Translations under genes and position numbers: made by a program
Origin: Lepus europaeus
Lineage: Eukaryota; Chordata; Mammalia; Lagomorpha; Leporidae
Length of the DNA stretch: 64,000 bases
Reading direction: 5' to 3'
Assembly (NCBI RefSeq): GCF_033115175.1
Contig: NC_084843.1
Span: forward strand, 58,382,474 to 58,446,473
Shown here: positions 11,235 to 22,416 of the stretch, one piece after another
Layout: each line of letters starts with the position of its first letter
Numbering within the stretch: position 1 is the stretch's first letter
The notes under the pieces: model-generated
What the model was told of the DNA's origin: nothing
Database searches by the model: none
What the model saw: the letters and a program-made list of their open reading frames with translations, nothing else

Positions 11235-12262
11235 TTCCAGGTTGGGAGCCTATACCAGTCCATTTAACTGCAAAGAACTGTTTCATTTGTTAGGTGTTTG
11301 GGGCTATTTGGGGAGTATTTTTCCTTTGGAGAAAAAAAAATGGCCTGTGGTTTAAAACCTTTTCTCGTGCAATCACCTGCACCCTTGTTTTGTTAACTGG
11401 CCACCTTAAATACAATGAAAGAAGAATTTCACACCCCTCAGTAAAAAGGTGAAGACAGTTCTACCTCACAGCTTCAGGCATGAAACCTCACTGCAGGGCT
11501 ACAGCCTCTGCTCTCAAGAGCCTGTTTCTCTCTGTACTTCCAGTTCATACTCCTGGGAGAAGGAATCAAGCTGGGGACAAGTTTTCACACCTGTGGCCCC
11601 TTGTGTCAGGGTGATGGTCTCCTGGTGTGTTGGGCAAGAAGATACTGTGATCACGGCTTCCCCGTGTAGCAGCTCTGTCCTCACGGGCAAGCCACCTGAA
11701 CTGGCCGAGCTCTTGTTTCTCTTGTGGAAGACGTGGCTCGTTAATACCACCCCTTTGGAGGATGGCTTCTGCAGATAAAGCTAGATCACATGTGTAGAAC
11801 CCCTACTACAGTTCCAGGCACAAGGCGAGCTGAGAGTAGATGGAGATTATCACCACCCTTACGGTTACAGGAAGACACTGTACCAGATGCTAGAGATGGG
11901 GAGATCAAAGTCACAGTTGTTCAGCATGGGGAACACAGAGAGGTCACCCTCGGCCCAGTCAGAACCCAGGGAGGAGGAGGGGTCATCCCTGGGGAATCAA
12001 TCAGGCACAGGCGTTTTATTACGTTTGTCCTTAGTGTACTGCTTCTTTCCTTCCTTCCATCCATCCATTCCAGAATCAGAATCCAGAGGGGAGACAGTTC
12101 AGCTTTGTGTGCATGTCTGAATTGCAAATTAAGTCAGTTTATTTGCCACAGGGAAACCTGACGTGGCGGTTGTCTGATTTCTACCTGTGTAGCTGGGAAA
12201 CACTTCCTAATCCAGCTAGCTGCAATTTCTCCCTCTGTGGGAAAAAAAAATAGGGGTAACAA
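11235..12262. other. Unique intergenic stretch
   Basis: About 1 kb without recognised repeats apart from a short CATC array near 12050-12070 and possible L2/MIR remnants near 11790-11880. The frame at 11449-11778 has no recognised protein similarity. Confidence 0.4.
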
Positions 12263-12265
12263 TAA

Positions 12266-12538
12266 AGGCGGGGGGTTTGGCACAGAGGTTAGGGTGATGC
12301 TCAGGATGCCTGCATCCTACACCGAGGGGCCTGGCCTCAGATTCTAGGTCCCTGCTGCTGAGCATCCTGGGAGGCAGCAGGTGATGGCTACTGCCACCCC
12401 TGTGGGAGACCTGGATTGAACTCCAGGGTTCTGGCTTCAGCCTGCGGTGGCCTCTGCTGCCGTGGGCATTTGGGGACTGAGCCAACAGTTGGAAGAGTGC
12501 GCTCTCTCTGCCTTTCAAATGAAGTGAAAACAGTTAAA
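12266..12538 (+). repeat. C-SINE, older class
   Basis: Head GGTTTGGCACAGAGGTTAGG and body GGCAGCAGGTGATGGC; truncated tail TTTCAAATGAAG. Confidence 0.75.
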
Positions 12539-12548
12539 AACAAGAAAA

Positions 12549-12850
12549 CAGGTTGAGTATCCCTTATCTGAAATGCTTGGAACCAGAGCTGTTTTTGCAT
12601 TTAGGATAGTCTCCATCTTGGGAATATTTGTATATACATAAATGAGTATTCTAAACACAGATTTCATGTTTCACACATAGCCTGGTGGTAATTTCACACA
12701 TTTTCACGCCACCTGCATTTTGAATTTAACTTACCAAACGATGACAGGTGTGGAATGTTCTGCTTGGAGGCCTCCAGCCAGAGCTCGGAGAGTTTTAAGT
12801 CTTGGAGCATTTTGGATTCCGGCAAACCTGCAGGATGGAACACCGAACTG
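12549..12850 (+). mobile_element. Tigger-type (pogo) non-autonomous DNA transposon fossil
   Basis: The start CAGGTTGAGTATCCCTTATC and the following AAATGCTTGGAACCAGAGC match the remembered consensus of a Tigger-family MITE. GAGCATTTTGGATTCCGG near 12807 matches its right half. The right terminal repeat is decayed. Confidence 0.6.
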
Positions 12851-13384
12851 TGAAATCAATGCCCCCAGCGCTGATGTTCCCCAAGTGTTGGCTGTTCTGA
12901 TCACAGCCGTCAGTTACCGCTCAGGAGGGGCAGTAACTCAACTAATAATGACCGCAAATGGTTACAGCTGTCGGGGGTGAGATCAGCTGCGGGGTGGGGG
13001 GGAGTGGAACGACCCCCAGGTCTCGCCTAGCACTTCTGTGGGCTCCCTCTGTAGTTAGCGTCCCAGGACTAAGCACAACGCCTTCCTCCTCTTCCTCACC
13101 CAGCGTGTCCCTCGCGGTCCCAGGCTCTGACCCCAAGCACCACAGTTATCCCTCATCGTTGTGTGGGCGACAAGATCACAGACTTCTTCCTTCGCCCCTG
13201 GGGGCTCCCAGGATGGGCTGTATCTGTCTTCTGCGAATCTCCGACCACACCGGGCCTGGCGCCCCGGACCCCGCAACACCTGCCTCCCCCCCCCCCCCAC
13301 ACACTCTGGAGTCTGGCTATCCCTGGGCGCCACTTCAGACAGGCGGGGTAAAAGGGTCCCCAACTTATCCCTGTAACTGGGACT
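12851..13384. other. Unique DNA leading into the STOX1 CpG island
   Basis: GC content rises along this stretch, with a C run near 13290-13303. No gene is recognised. The open frames on both strands reflect GC bias. Confidence 0.4.
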
Positions 13385-13475
13385 GTTCTGAGGCCCAGAG
13401 AAGCGAACGAGTTGCGTCCTCGGGCTAGGGGCAGAACCAAGACTCACACCTGCGACTCCTGCCTCCCGGCCCGAG
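13385..13475 (+). repeat. MIR fragment
   Basis: GAGGCCCAGAGAAGCGAACG and GCAGAACCAAGACTCACACC follow the core and 3' half of an ancient MIR SINE in order. It lies just upstream of the STOX1 CpG island. Confidence 0.5.
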
Positions 13476-13479
13476 GGGG

Positions 13480-14260
13480 ACCCCTCAGGGGGAGCGACCC
13501 CAGTAGTGCCGGCTCCGGAACTCCCGGCTCCACAGCTCGCGCTCTCCAGGGGGTGTGGGCTCCCCCTAAGACAGGCCCCGCAGGCAAGGGGAGCTGCGGG
13601 GCGCCCGGGAAGCGAAGGGAGACGGCGGGGCGGGGCCGCGGCTGGCGTGCGCGGACTGAAGCCGCAGCTGGGCGCATGGAATCCCCTCGCCCCGGCTCCG
13701 CGGGCCGGAGCAGCGGCCGCCCCACCCCCGACCCCGCCCCCTGGAGCCCCGTTCCCCGGGCAGCCGCAGCCGCGCGCAGTCGACCGATCGTCGCGCCGGG
13801 CGTGCGGCGCTCCTCGGAGCGCTCGGCATGGCCCGGCCCGTGCAGCTCGCGCCGGGCTCGCTGGCGCTGGTACTGCGCCGGCTCGAGGCGCCGGAGGCGG
13901 CGGGGGTCGCCGAGGAGGCCGGCGGTCGCGCAGTCTTCCGCGCCTTCCGCCGGGCCAACGCGCGCTGCTTCTGGAACGCGCGGCTGGCGCGCGCCGCCTC
14001 GCGCCTGGCCTTCCAGGGCTGGCTGCGGCGCGGGGTGCTGCTGGTGCACGCGCCCCCCGCCTGCCTGCAGGTGCTGCGCGAGGCTTGGCGGCGCCGGGCG
14101 CTGCGCCCGCCGCGCGGCTTCTGCATCAGCGCGGTGGGTGAGTGCGGGCCGGGAGCGGAGGGGCGAAGGGGGCGGGCTGGGGGCCGGGTGGCTGCCCCTG
14201 CTGCTGGGGTGCTGACGCTCCAGGTCCCGAGGTGCCGGGGATCGCACAGGCTGCTGCAGG
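13480..14260 (+). promoter_or_regulatory. STOX1: CpG island and promoter region of STOX1
   Basis: Very high GC with abundant CpG, spanning the STOX1 start codon and continuing into intron 1. No TATA box is evident, so a dispersed CpG-island promoter is expected. The transcription start cannot be fixed from sequence. An upstream ATG at 13676-13678 could lie in the 5' UTR if transcription begins before it. Confidence 0.75.
13828..14137 (+). CDS. STOX1: STOX1 coding exon 1
   Basis: Encodes residues 1-103 plus the first base of codon 104 of storkhead-box protein 1, a DNA-binding transcription factor related to forkhead proteins. In humans it is studied for its role in trophoblast and its link to pre-eclampsia. 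The exon begins [16 protein letters not shown] and continues with the arginine/alanine-rich [20 protein letters not shown] region, both recognised from human STOX1. The start is chosen because it matches the human N-terminus and has a strong context (G at -3 and +4). The donor is G|GTGAGTGCG at 14138. The exon lies entirely in the CpG island, so its codons are extremely GC-rich compared with later exons. Confidence 0.95.
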
Positions 14261-16390
14261 ACGGAGTTTCTTCTTAGAAAAGTGAAGTCGGAACAGAGCT
14301 AGGGCCAAAAGACGGGGCCCCTGTCTGGGTTCCTTGGGAGTGCTTGGAAAAGGTACCGTCGGGGGATGGCCAGAATCTGCCGAATCCGTTTTTTTTCTTT
14401 TTCTTTTTTTTTTTTTTTTTTTTAACTACAGACTTGGTGTGGACCACATGTCCGTGATGTACTGGATGGTGTGGTGGTCTTGGTTCAGTCCTAGCAAAAG
14501 ATTTGGGGTTGTTAACTGCTTGGGAAAAAGGAATAAGGGGCGCTGCTGACACATCCCATCTCATTACCTGAATAGAGACTATCTCACCTCTCGCCTTCCC
14601 AAGCTAACAGTTTTGCCTGCTTCTCATTGAGCAACTGGTGAGTGGTCTCTGGCGGGGCCTCTAAGCTCAGGGGGCGGTGCTAGGAGCTCCTAGTAACAGC
14701 CTGCGTCTGTCTGTGGGTTTGGGGGCGCCGTTTGATGGTGTGTTGTCACCAGTTGGTCCAGCTCTGAGTTTTGACTCCTACCGGACGAAACCCTCTTAGT
14801 CCATCATTCACCCTCCTCTTCTGTGTGAGAAGCAAATAAAAAACATTTGTATTAGTCCCCAAGGACCAGGACAGCCGAGGCACCAGATCCTGGGTATCTC
14901 TGAGAGAGGATGCCTGCACCGGGCCGGGCCTCAGGCCAGTGGGTGAGCGCCTTGCCTTCTCACCTCTATGCTGTCTGTCCCAGTCCCAGCCTCCCCACCC
15001 CGTTTTTTCTTAGGGCCATTGTGAAACCACCATATGCACATTTTGTCTGGTTTCTGGCCCTGGGAGCCATGAACCAGAAGCCTCACAGCGCCAGGGACAG
15101 GGGTCTTTCAGGCGGGCTGCATGAAAACCTCTTTTCAGTTCTGTGTCCTGTGTTTCTCTGGTTTGAATTAGCAGTTACATTCTCCAGCCTCCCCCTCCCC
15201 CCCACCCCACCGCCCCTTTCGGAGTGTATTGCAGAGGGGAGGGGGATGCCTGGACCTGGCGGTGAAATGAGGGCTTGTGCGAAGTCAGAGGCAGCTGCGA
15301 TGCGGCTCCCGGAGAGCTGGCGCAGGGCCCTGGAGGAGGGATACAGTTCCTCCCCATCGTCAGGGTCGAGGCCGACACCCCTAACACAAGAGACACACCG
15401 ACAAGTGTGATTTCGTTACAGTTGTACGTGGCTCCGGGAAGCCTTCGGAAAGGAAGACCCAGAGACCTGGGCAGAACTGTCCGTTTTGGCACTTAGCTTC
15501 CATGGAGAATGGATAGCCGCGCAGAAATGGGTTGGGTTTGAGCTGGTGTAGTGGACAGTGCGAGTGACTCAGCCAGGCCTGTCTTGCTCCTGGACACAGG
15601 ACAGGACCCCTTCGAAATGAAGGGCTCGTTGTCTATCAGATGGGGCAAGTCTGTGGTTTCTTTATGCCCAGCTCTTACACAGAAAGGCAGGGGAAGGCTA
15701 GGGTACTGCTTCCAGGGTCTGTGGTCGTCACTGGGGGAAATGCATTCTGGTTTCTAGGACCTGCCTTGGGAAGAAAGGAATTCTTAGTTCTATGGAAAAG
15801 GGGAACTGGAGGACGGAGGGGCAGGGGCAGGGTGGGGACTGTGTTTGAGGCCCTCCTGCCAGTGCTCCAGTACTGAGTACTCAGCATGCCAAAGCTGCGT
15901 GGGGGTGCAGCCCCGGGGTCATGACCCCCGACTTGAGTCTCTTGGCAGGAATGATTTGGAAGCTTAACTGAGTCCTGATAGGACTGTGGACGCTTAACTG
16001 GAATTTGGACAAGAGCGCCCATTAGGACGTTTTGAAGAGCAAGATGCAGACCAGGGAAGAGAAGAGACAGGTGCACCTGCTAGGCAAGAGGGAGTGCTTT
16101 TGTTTTGCTTAAGGCTGCTCATTGCCATCCTCCCTTGGGGTCCCAGGGTTAGATCCATGGAGGAGAGGCCCCAGGGCAGTTCTGGGGCTGCTCCTCATTC
16201 CCAGAGGGTGGGGAGGGAGAAACTGCTGTCCCCTAAAGGATTTGGAAGGTTCAGTCTGCTGACTCCAGCAGCTTGGCTTCCGGAAGGGGCGAAGGAAGGG
16301 CTGCCGTGGACTTGCAGGTGCCTCAGTGCAGCTGCTTCGTGACAGAGCCACATGCTAGTAAAGGACACGAAAATCACTGTGGTCTCTTGG
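14138..16390. other. STOX1 intron 1, 5' part
   Basis: Starts with the tail of the CpG island, then a poly(T) run (about 14390-14423) and about 2 kb of unique-looking sequence. A C-rich tract at 15190-15220 could form a G-quadruplex on the opposite strand. No further exon or repeat is recognised. Confidence 0.5.
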
Positions 16391-16397
16391 TGATTTT

Positions 16398-16640
16398 TTT
16401 TTTTTTAAAGAGTGCATGCCCCCATCCACTGGTTTACTCCCTACATGTTCACAGCGGCTGGGCCAGGGCCAGGCTTGGAGGCCGAAGCACGAAGCCAGGA
16501 ACTCTTGTTGAGGTCTCACACATGGGTGGCAGGAACTCAGTTACATCAGCCAGCGCCACTGGCACTCAGAGTCTGTGTAGGCAGGGAGCTGGAGTCAGCC
16601 CGGGTGAGCATCTTAACTGCTAGGCTGAATCCCTCCCCGA
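16398..16640 (-). repeat. C-SINE, strongly diverged
   Basis: Poly(T) then AAAGAGTGCATGCCCCCATCC at left; reversed head remnant near TTAACTGCTAGGCTGAATCC. Confidence 0.65.
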
Positions 16641-16644
16641 CCCC

Positions 16645-17940
16645 TAAGGTGTTTTTCAAAGCTCCTTTGCTCCTGCATAAAAGCATTTGGACTGAGTGTT
16701 GCTGGTCAGCTCAGACAGAAAATGCAGCGAGGGCAGGAGGGAGAGCCAGTGCTGTGTTCCACAGGGGACCTGCTCCTGGGCTTCTGGACCACAGGCTCGT
16801 GAGGCCCCTGCCCTGGCCAGGCAGGCTGGAGGATGGGAGCCCCCGGCCAGGCCCGAACGTGAGGCTGCAGGGGTTAATGTTTCTCCAAGTTTCCTGCCTT
16901 CTCTTTCCCTCGCTCTGCTTTCCTCTGGTGAGTAAAATAGTTCCCAGACTGAGTGTATTTTTCCTAACAAGGAGGATCCTGGAACTTTCGCTGGAGGACA
17001 GGCGCTAACTCTTCTTTTGTGCTCCAGGCTTTAATGGTGTTTTGTCCCTGTCCCCCACCCCCCACTCCCCCTTAGCTAATGACATTAACAAATGAAAGGA
17101 GGCGTTCTGGGAGCTGGTTGGAGACAGCTGCTTACCCAGCTGAGTCTGAGCCTGGAGGGTGTTGAAGTGTGTGTGTGTTGGGGACACCTGTATTTGTTTG
17201 GGAGCCGCTGCGGAGAGGTTACTGGTGGGAGGCCACTTGGGCAAACAAGTTTGTTCCCTTTCCCTGACTTTTATAGCAAGGCGGGGGCAGAGGGTGGGGG
17301 CCCCTTCCCTCTCACACCCAGTGGGGCCTTACATCTGCTAGGGACCCTTTTGGGTGTTTCTGTGTCTTAAGGCGCTCAGACTGGCAGGTACTCCCTCAGG
17401 CGCAGAGTGTGGCGGGGTAGGAAGCTGTGCTCTGGAGACTGGCCGTCCACAGGGTCTTCTCCATCTCCCAGGGCCGTGCGTGCGTGGGCCCCTGAAGCTG
17501 CTGCTGCCTTGGCTTCTGTTGGGCAGGAGCAAGCCTGGTGTGTGCTATGAGGGTTACTACAGATCACACAGGTCAGGCTGGCAAAAATGGTGAGGGGCTG
17601 GGAGGATATTCCTGCCTCCTCCTACCCCCACCTCATCTCTGAGTGCTGTCCCCAAGAAATCAGCTGGGTCGCTGGTGCTCAGTGGGTGTGGAGGCTGCTC
17701 CCTGGTCCCTGCTGGCTGTTGCTGGTGTGGGCTGGTTTCCCAGTCTGCACTGGCACCTACTCTGGGGGAGAACAGTGGGGCCTGGCAGGCAGCCCTCTGC
17801 AGTGTCGTTCTGTCGTGTCCTGTGGCTTGGGGACTGGTGAGGAAAACAGGGCGATGGCCCCCCTGTTCTGCCGTGTTTCTGAAGTCCGGCCTTCAAATAG
17901 TAGGCCTTCTTGCAGGGCTCCTTAGTTCATGGAGCTTCAT
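16645..17940. other. STOX1 intron 1, unique stretch
   Basis: About 1.3 kb of GC-moderate DNA without recognised repeats. The open frames present lack recognised similarity. Confidence 0.4.
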
Positions 17941-18130
17941 AGGCAAAATTTATATTTAGCAAAATGCACAGATCTTAAGTGTCCTGTTTGATGACTTTTC
18001 AGTGCATACGTATGTGTAATCCAAATTCCTAACAGGGTTTAGAATGTTACCACTACTCTGGAAATTTCTCTCTTGCCCCTTCTAGTCACCTCAGCCCTGA
18101 CCCTCAGAGATAACACCATCCTGACTTTTT
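17940..18130 (-). mobile_element. Old L1 (L1M-type) 3' fragment
   Basis: CACAGATCTTAAGTGTCCTG through TCACCTCAGCCCTGACCC follows the reversed 3' UTR of ancient mammalian L1s. It probably continues, after the SINEs to its right, at 19057. Confidence 0.6.
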
Positions 18131-18159
18131 AAAAAAAAAAAAGAAAAAAAAGTTTGAGA

Positions 18160-18254
18160 CATGGACGTTTGCTGCAGCACTTGCCTTGCTGCGTGGGATG
18201 TCTCCATCCCGTGCTGGAGTGCCTGGTTCAAGTCCAGATGCTCTGCTGCTGCTG
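18160..18254 (+). repeat. C-SINE, older class, left half of a split copy
   Basis: Left half of an older element. The remainder resumes at about 18567-18720 (CTCTGCTTCTAATCC, GGCAGCGGATGATGGC). The two halves are separated by the younger SINE at 18255-18566. Confidence 0.65.
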
Positions 18255-18566
18255 CTTTTTTAAGATTTATTTATTTGAAAGGCAGAGTTTGAGAGAGGCA
18301 GAGAGAGAGAAGGGTCTTCAGTCCACTGGTTCACTCCCCAAATGGTCACAACGGCCGCAGCTGGGCCGATCCAGAGCCAGGAGCTTCTTCCAGGTCTCCC
18401 ACAGCAGTTCAAGGCCCCAAGGACTTGGGCCATCTTCCATTGCTTTCCCAGGCCATAGCAGAGAGCTGGATTGGATGTGGAGTAGCTGGGACTCACACCG
18501 GCACCCACATGAGATGTCGGCACTGCAGGCAGTGGCTTTACCTGCTACGCCACAGTGCCGGCCCTG
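18255..18566 (-). repeat. C-SINE inserted in an older C-SINE
   Basis: Near-complete: reversed tail TTTTAAGATTTATTTATTTG, reversed head CGCCACAGTGCCGGCCC. Lies inside an older copy whose halves flank it. Confidence 0.9.
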
Positions 18567-18720
18567 CTACTCTGCTTCTAATCCTAATGTATACCCCGAG
18601 GGCAGCGGATGATGGCTCAAGTACACGGGTCCCTGTTATACATGTGGGAGTTCTGGGCTCACCAGCCCTAGCTATCATAGACATTTGGGAAGTGAACTAA
18701 CAGATGTAAGATCTTTTTGT
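18567..18720 (+). repeat. C-SINE, older class, right half of a split copy
   Basis: Continues the element interrupted at 18254, ending at AGATGTAAGATC without a clear tail. Confidence 0.65.
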
Positions 18721-18722
18721 CT

Positions 18723-19042
18723 GGGGCTGGCATTGTGGTATAATAGGTTAACCCACCACCTGCAACACTAACATCCCAAATGGGTACCAGTTTGAGTCCT
18801 GGCTGCTCTACTTCTGATCCATGTCCCTGCTAATGTTCTGGGAAAGCAGTGGAAGATGGCCCAAGTGCTCAGGCCCTTGCATCCACGTGGGAGACCTGGG
18901 GGAGGCTCCTGGCTGCTGGTTTGAGTCTAGCTCAGCCCTGGCTGATGTGGCCATTTGGGGAATGAACCAGCAAATGGAAGATTTCTCTCTCCTCTGTGCA
19001 GACAGAGGCTTAACCCACTGTACCACAGTGCTGTCCCCCAAG
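18723..19042 (+). repeat. C-SINE ending in an inverted head fragment
   Basis: A normal head and body run to about 18995. Then 19005-19040 reads GGCTTAACCCACTGTACCAC, the complement of a C-SINE head. The copy therefore has a fold-back right end, or a second inverted fragment was joined there. Confidence 0.8.
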
Positions 19043-19056
19043 CGCAAGATTTTTAA

Positions 19057-19344
19057 AAAGTCTTGTTGGGTTTACACTGAGGAGAATAACTGACTCATAG
19101 AGTAGGTTGTATATAGTTTTATGGAACTATTTTCCACAATGGTTGTACCATTTACACTCATACCAACAAAATGAAGCAGTTCTGGTTTCTCCACATGTTT
19201 GCCAGACCTTTTAATTCAGCTCTGCTGGTGGTATGTAGTCTCACTTGCAGTTTTAATTTGCACTTAGCTGATGACTAATGAACTTAAACACTCTTCTGGC
19301 CTTATCACTGTCATGAAGTATATGCTAAATCTTTTGTTTTTCTT
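19057..19344 (-). mobile_element. Old L1 (L1M-type) 3' fragment
   Basis: TTTTCCACAATGGTTGTACC and TTTTAATTTGCACTTAGCTG match reversed L1M 3' sequence. Probably part of the same insertion as 17940-18130 and 19641-19870. Confidence 0.65.
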
Positions 19345-19640
19345 AAAAATTAGATTGTCCTTTTATTGAGAGTCAGAGGGACAGACAGAGTTCCCTTCCT
19401 CTTGTTCGTTATCCAAATTCCCATAACAGCCAGGACTGGGCTGGGGCTAAAGCCAGGAACTCAATCTAGGTCTCTCACATAGGAGGCAGGAACCCAATTA
19501 CTTGGGCCTTTGCTGCCTTTGAGGTTGCATATGAGCAGGAAGCTGGAGTCAGGAGCAAGAGCTGGGTGTTGAACCCAGGTGCTACGATCTGGGATGCAGG
19601 TGATGTCTTGATCCAGTATCAGTGACTGTACCAAATGTCT
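19345..19640 (-). repeat. C-SINE, older class
   Basis: Inserted into the L1M fragment; reversed tail TTATTGAGAGTCAGAGGGAC, reversed head TGTACCAAATGTCTGCTC. Confidence 0.75.
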
Positions 19641-19878
19641 GCTCTGGATTGTCTTAGTATTTAATGGTAGGAGTTTCTTTATATATCCTGAATATCAGTC
19701 CTTTGTTAGATACTGTACTTATACAGTACAGCCTGCCTCAACTTTTCAGTGGTATCTTTTGGAAAGAAATCTTAGGTTTTATGGACATCTAACTTATCCA
19801 TTCATTTCTTTTTATGGCCTGTCCTTTTTGCCTCCTGTAAAAGAAAACTGCCTAACCCCATACCTTAACTTTTAAAGA
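19641..19878 (-). mobile_element. Old L1 (L1M-type) fragment
   Basis: TTCTTTATATATCCTGAATA is the characteristic reversed L1M sequence lying next inward of the 19057-19344 piece. Confidence 0.65.
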
Positions 19879-19888
19879 TATCATTCAT

Positions 19889-20211
19889 GGGGCTGGCGCT
19901 GTGGCGCAGTGGGTTAAAGCCCTGGCCTGAAGCACCAGCATCCCATATGGGCACCGGTTCTAGTCCTGGATGCTCCTCTTCCAATCCAGCTCTCTGCTGT
20001 GGTCTGGGAAAGCAGTAGGAGATGGGCCAGGTTCTTGGATTCCTGCACCCATGTGGGAGACCTGGAAGAAGCTCCTGGCTTTGGATCAGCACAGCTCCTG
20101 CTGTTGCGGCGATCTGGGGAGTGAACCAGCAGATAGAAGACCTCTCTCTCTGTCTCTATTTCTCTCTGTAACTCTTTCAAATAAATAAAATAAATCTTTT
20201 TTAAAAAAGTA
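19889..20211 (+). repeat. C-SINE with intact target-site duplication
   Basis: Close to consensus. Flanked by TATCATTCAT at 19879-19888 and 20212-20221. Confidence 0.95.
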
Positions 20212-20221
20212 TATCATTCAT

Positions 20222-20490
20222 ATGACATAAAAGTAACCATTTTAGAATTTATAAATCAGTGATTTGTAGTATATTCACATTACAATGGTAATGGCAACTA
20301 TTATTTCCAGAAAGTTTTCATCACCCCAAAAAGAAACCCTGTACCATTCATAGCCACTCTCCACTCCATTCCTGCCTGCCCACATCTCCTGCCTACCAAT
20401 AATCTGTTTTGTCTCTGTTTTCCTATCCATTTCCTAATCATTTCATATATATGGAATCACATAATATATAGTCTTTTGTGAGTTTCACTT
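20222..20490 (-). mobile_element. Old L1 (L1M-type) 3' fragment
   Basis: AAAGTAACCATTTTAGAATT and TCATCACCCCAAAAAGAAAC are reversed L1M 3'-UTR sequence. Continues at 20766-21000 after a SINE. Confidence 0.6.
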
Positions 20491-20765
20491 AAGTTTTTTT
20501 TTTTTTTTTTTTAAAGATTTATTTGAAAGGCAGAGTTAGAGAAAGGCACACAGAGAAGTCTCCCATCAGCTGGTTCACTCTCAATGGCTGCAATGGCTGG
20601 AGCTGAGTTGATACGAAGTTAAGAGCCAGGAGCTTATTCTGGGTCTCCCATGTGGGTGCATGGGCCCATAGCAGAAAACTGGATCAGAACTTGAACTGGC
20701 GCCCATCTGGGATGCGACACTTCAGGCCAGGGCTTTAACCTGCTGCAGCACAGCGCCACCCCTCA
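20491..20765 (-). repeat. C-SINE
   Basis: Poly(T) and AAAGATTTATTTGAAAGG at left; reversed head AGCACAGCGCCACCCC at right. Confidence 0.9.
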
Positions 20766-21000
20766 CTTAGTGTTTTGAGGCTTTGTCCTTGTTGTGTCAT
20801 GAATAAATTTCATGAGTATGCTTCACTTATTATGTCTGAATAACATTTCTTTGTATGGATAAAGATAAGTTTATCAGTGGATGTCCTTTCTGGTTATTTC
20901 TACTTTTGTGCACTACTAATGATGTTACAGTGAATATTTGTTGATGAGTCTGTGTGTGGATATGTAGTTTTATTCTTGGGTAGGTTCCATTGGGTTAATT
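20766..21000 (-). mobile_element. Old L1 (L1M-type) fragment
   Basis: Continues 20222-20490 (ACTAATGATGTTACAGTGAA region). Confidence 0.55.
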
Positions 21001-21303
21001 TTTTATTTTTAAGATTTTTATTCACTTGAGTCTCTCAGATACAGAGAGAGAGAGAGAGAGAAACAAATGCTTCCATCCACTGGCTCAGTCCCAAAAGCTG
21101 TCAAGAGCAGTGTCCCCAAATGTGGGAGCTGAGGACTCAATCCAGTCTCTCACATGGGTGGCAGGAACCCAAATACTTAAGTCATCACTCAGGATCTGCA
21201 GTAGCAGGAAGCCAGAGTCAGGAACCAGCAGCATCAAACCCAAGCACTCCAATATGGTACACAGACACCCTAACCAGTGTCAACCCCTATGCCAAATGCC
21301 CAG
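21001..21303 (-). repeat. C-SINE, older class
   Basis: Reversed tail and GAGA tract at left; reversed head TATGCCAAATGCCCAG at right. Confidence 0.75.
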
Positions 21304-21309
21304 TCTTTT

Positions 21310-22060
21310 TTTCTTTTTTAATGCATATCTTCCTTTGTTACAATAGCTGCTTTGAAATTTTTTTGAGTCCAGCATGTGGGTCATCTCAGGGTCCCACTCA
21401 TTGGTTAGGCTTTTTTCCTGTGTCTGTGTTGCACACTTAGCTGGATTGTGTCTCTGATGATGTCAATGGTGTGTTGTAGACACTCTAGATTGCTGTGTTC
21501 CCCTGTGGAGTGCTAAGGTTTTTGATTTATCAGACAGTTAGCTTGAGTGGACTCAAAACTCTGTCTCTCCTGCTACAAACGGCAGCTGAAATTTCTGTGC
21601 CGATCTTGTAGCTTAAGGGAAGCTGCTTGTGCCCTGTGAGTGCTTGGTTTTGGTTCAGCAGTTGCAGCAGGCAGAATTGAGGGTTTCACCTGTATGGCTT
21701 TATCTTTGCCAGCACCTCCCTGCCACTTTCCAGCTGTTTTAACCCCTCCAGACTTTGTCCTTGGATTCTTTAAGCCTGCAAAATTGTGGGTTCCTACCAA
21801 AGTGTTGGCCTCCTCCTGGGATCTGCCCTTAGCTGAAGAACTATAAAAGGGAACTTACTTGCCAGGTGCTGTTCCCTTCCAAAGAGGACATCTCTTCTCC
21901 CTTCCCCGCCATCTTTGATTTCAACTGGTTTTGGTTATCTTCAGTACTTTTAGGTAATGGGCTTTTGTTCAGAGTTTATAGTGTTATTTGTGAAAGGATT
22001 GGTCTAAAAACATCTCATCTACCTCTGTTGAAAGCAAAATCACATGAATGATTGTTTTCT
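21310..22060. other. STOX1 intron 1, unrecognised stretch
   Basis: Possibly an old interspersed repeat by its texture, but no consensus is recognised and no exon is supported. Confidence 0.35.
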
Positions 22061-22061
22061 T

Positions 22062-22374
22062 TTAAAAAAAATTTATATATTTGAAAGAGTTACACAGAGA
22101 GAGGAGACGCAGAGAGAGAGAGAGAGATCTTCCATCCGCTGGTTAACTCCTCAATTGGCCGCAACGGCTAGAGCTACACCGATCTGAAGCCAGGAACCCG
22201 GGTCTTCCCACATGGGTGCAGGGGCCCAAGGACTTGGGCCATCTTCTACTGCTTTCCCAGGCCATAGCAGAGTGTTGGATCGGAAGTGGAGCTGCCAGGA
22301 CTCAAACCGGCGCCCATATAGGATGCCGGCACTGTAGGCAGCGGCTTTACCTGCCACACCACAGCACCAGCCCC
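22062..22374 (-). repeat. C-SINE
   Basis: Near-complete; reversed head ACACCACAGCACCAGCCCC at right. Confidence 0.9.
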
Positions 22375-22416
22375 TGGTTGTTTTCCATTCCTGTCTTTCC
22401 CCTTTGCAAATGCCAC

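Noticed and set aside
13412-14247. Long overlapping open frames on both strands around STOX1 exon 1
   Set aside because: Stop codons are rare in such GC-rich DNA. Only the 13828 frame matches a known protein and ends at a consensus donor. The +2-frame upstream ATG is kept only as a possible regulatory frame.
19889-19990. tRNA-like A and B boxes at C-SINE heads
   Set aside because: They belong to SINE promoters derived from a tRNA; no cloverleaf tRNA gene is supported anywhere in the window.
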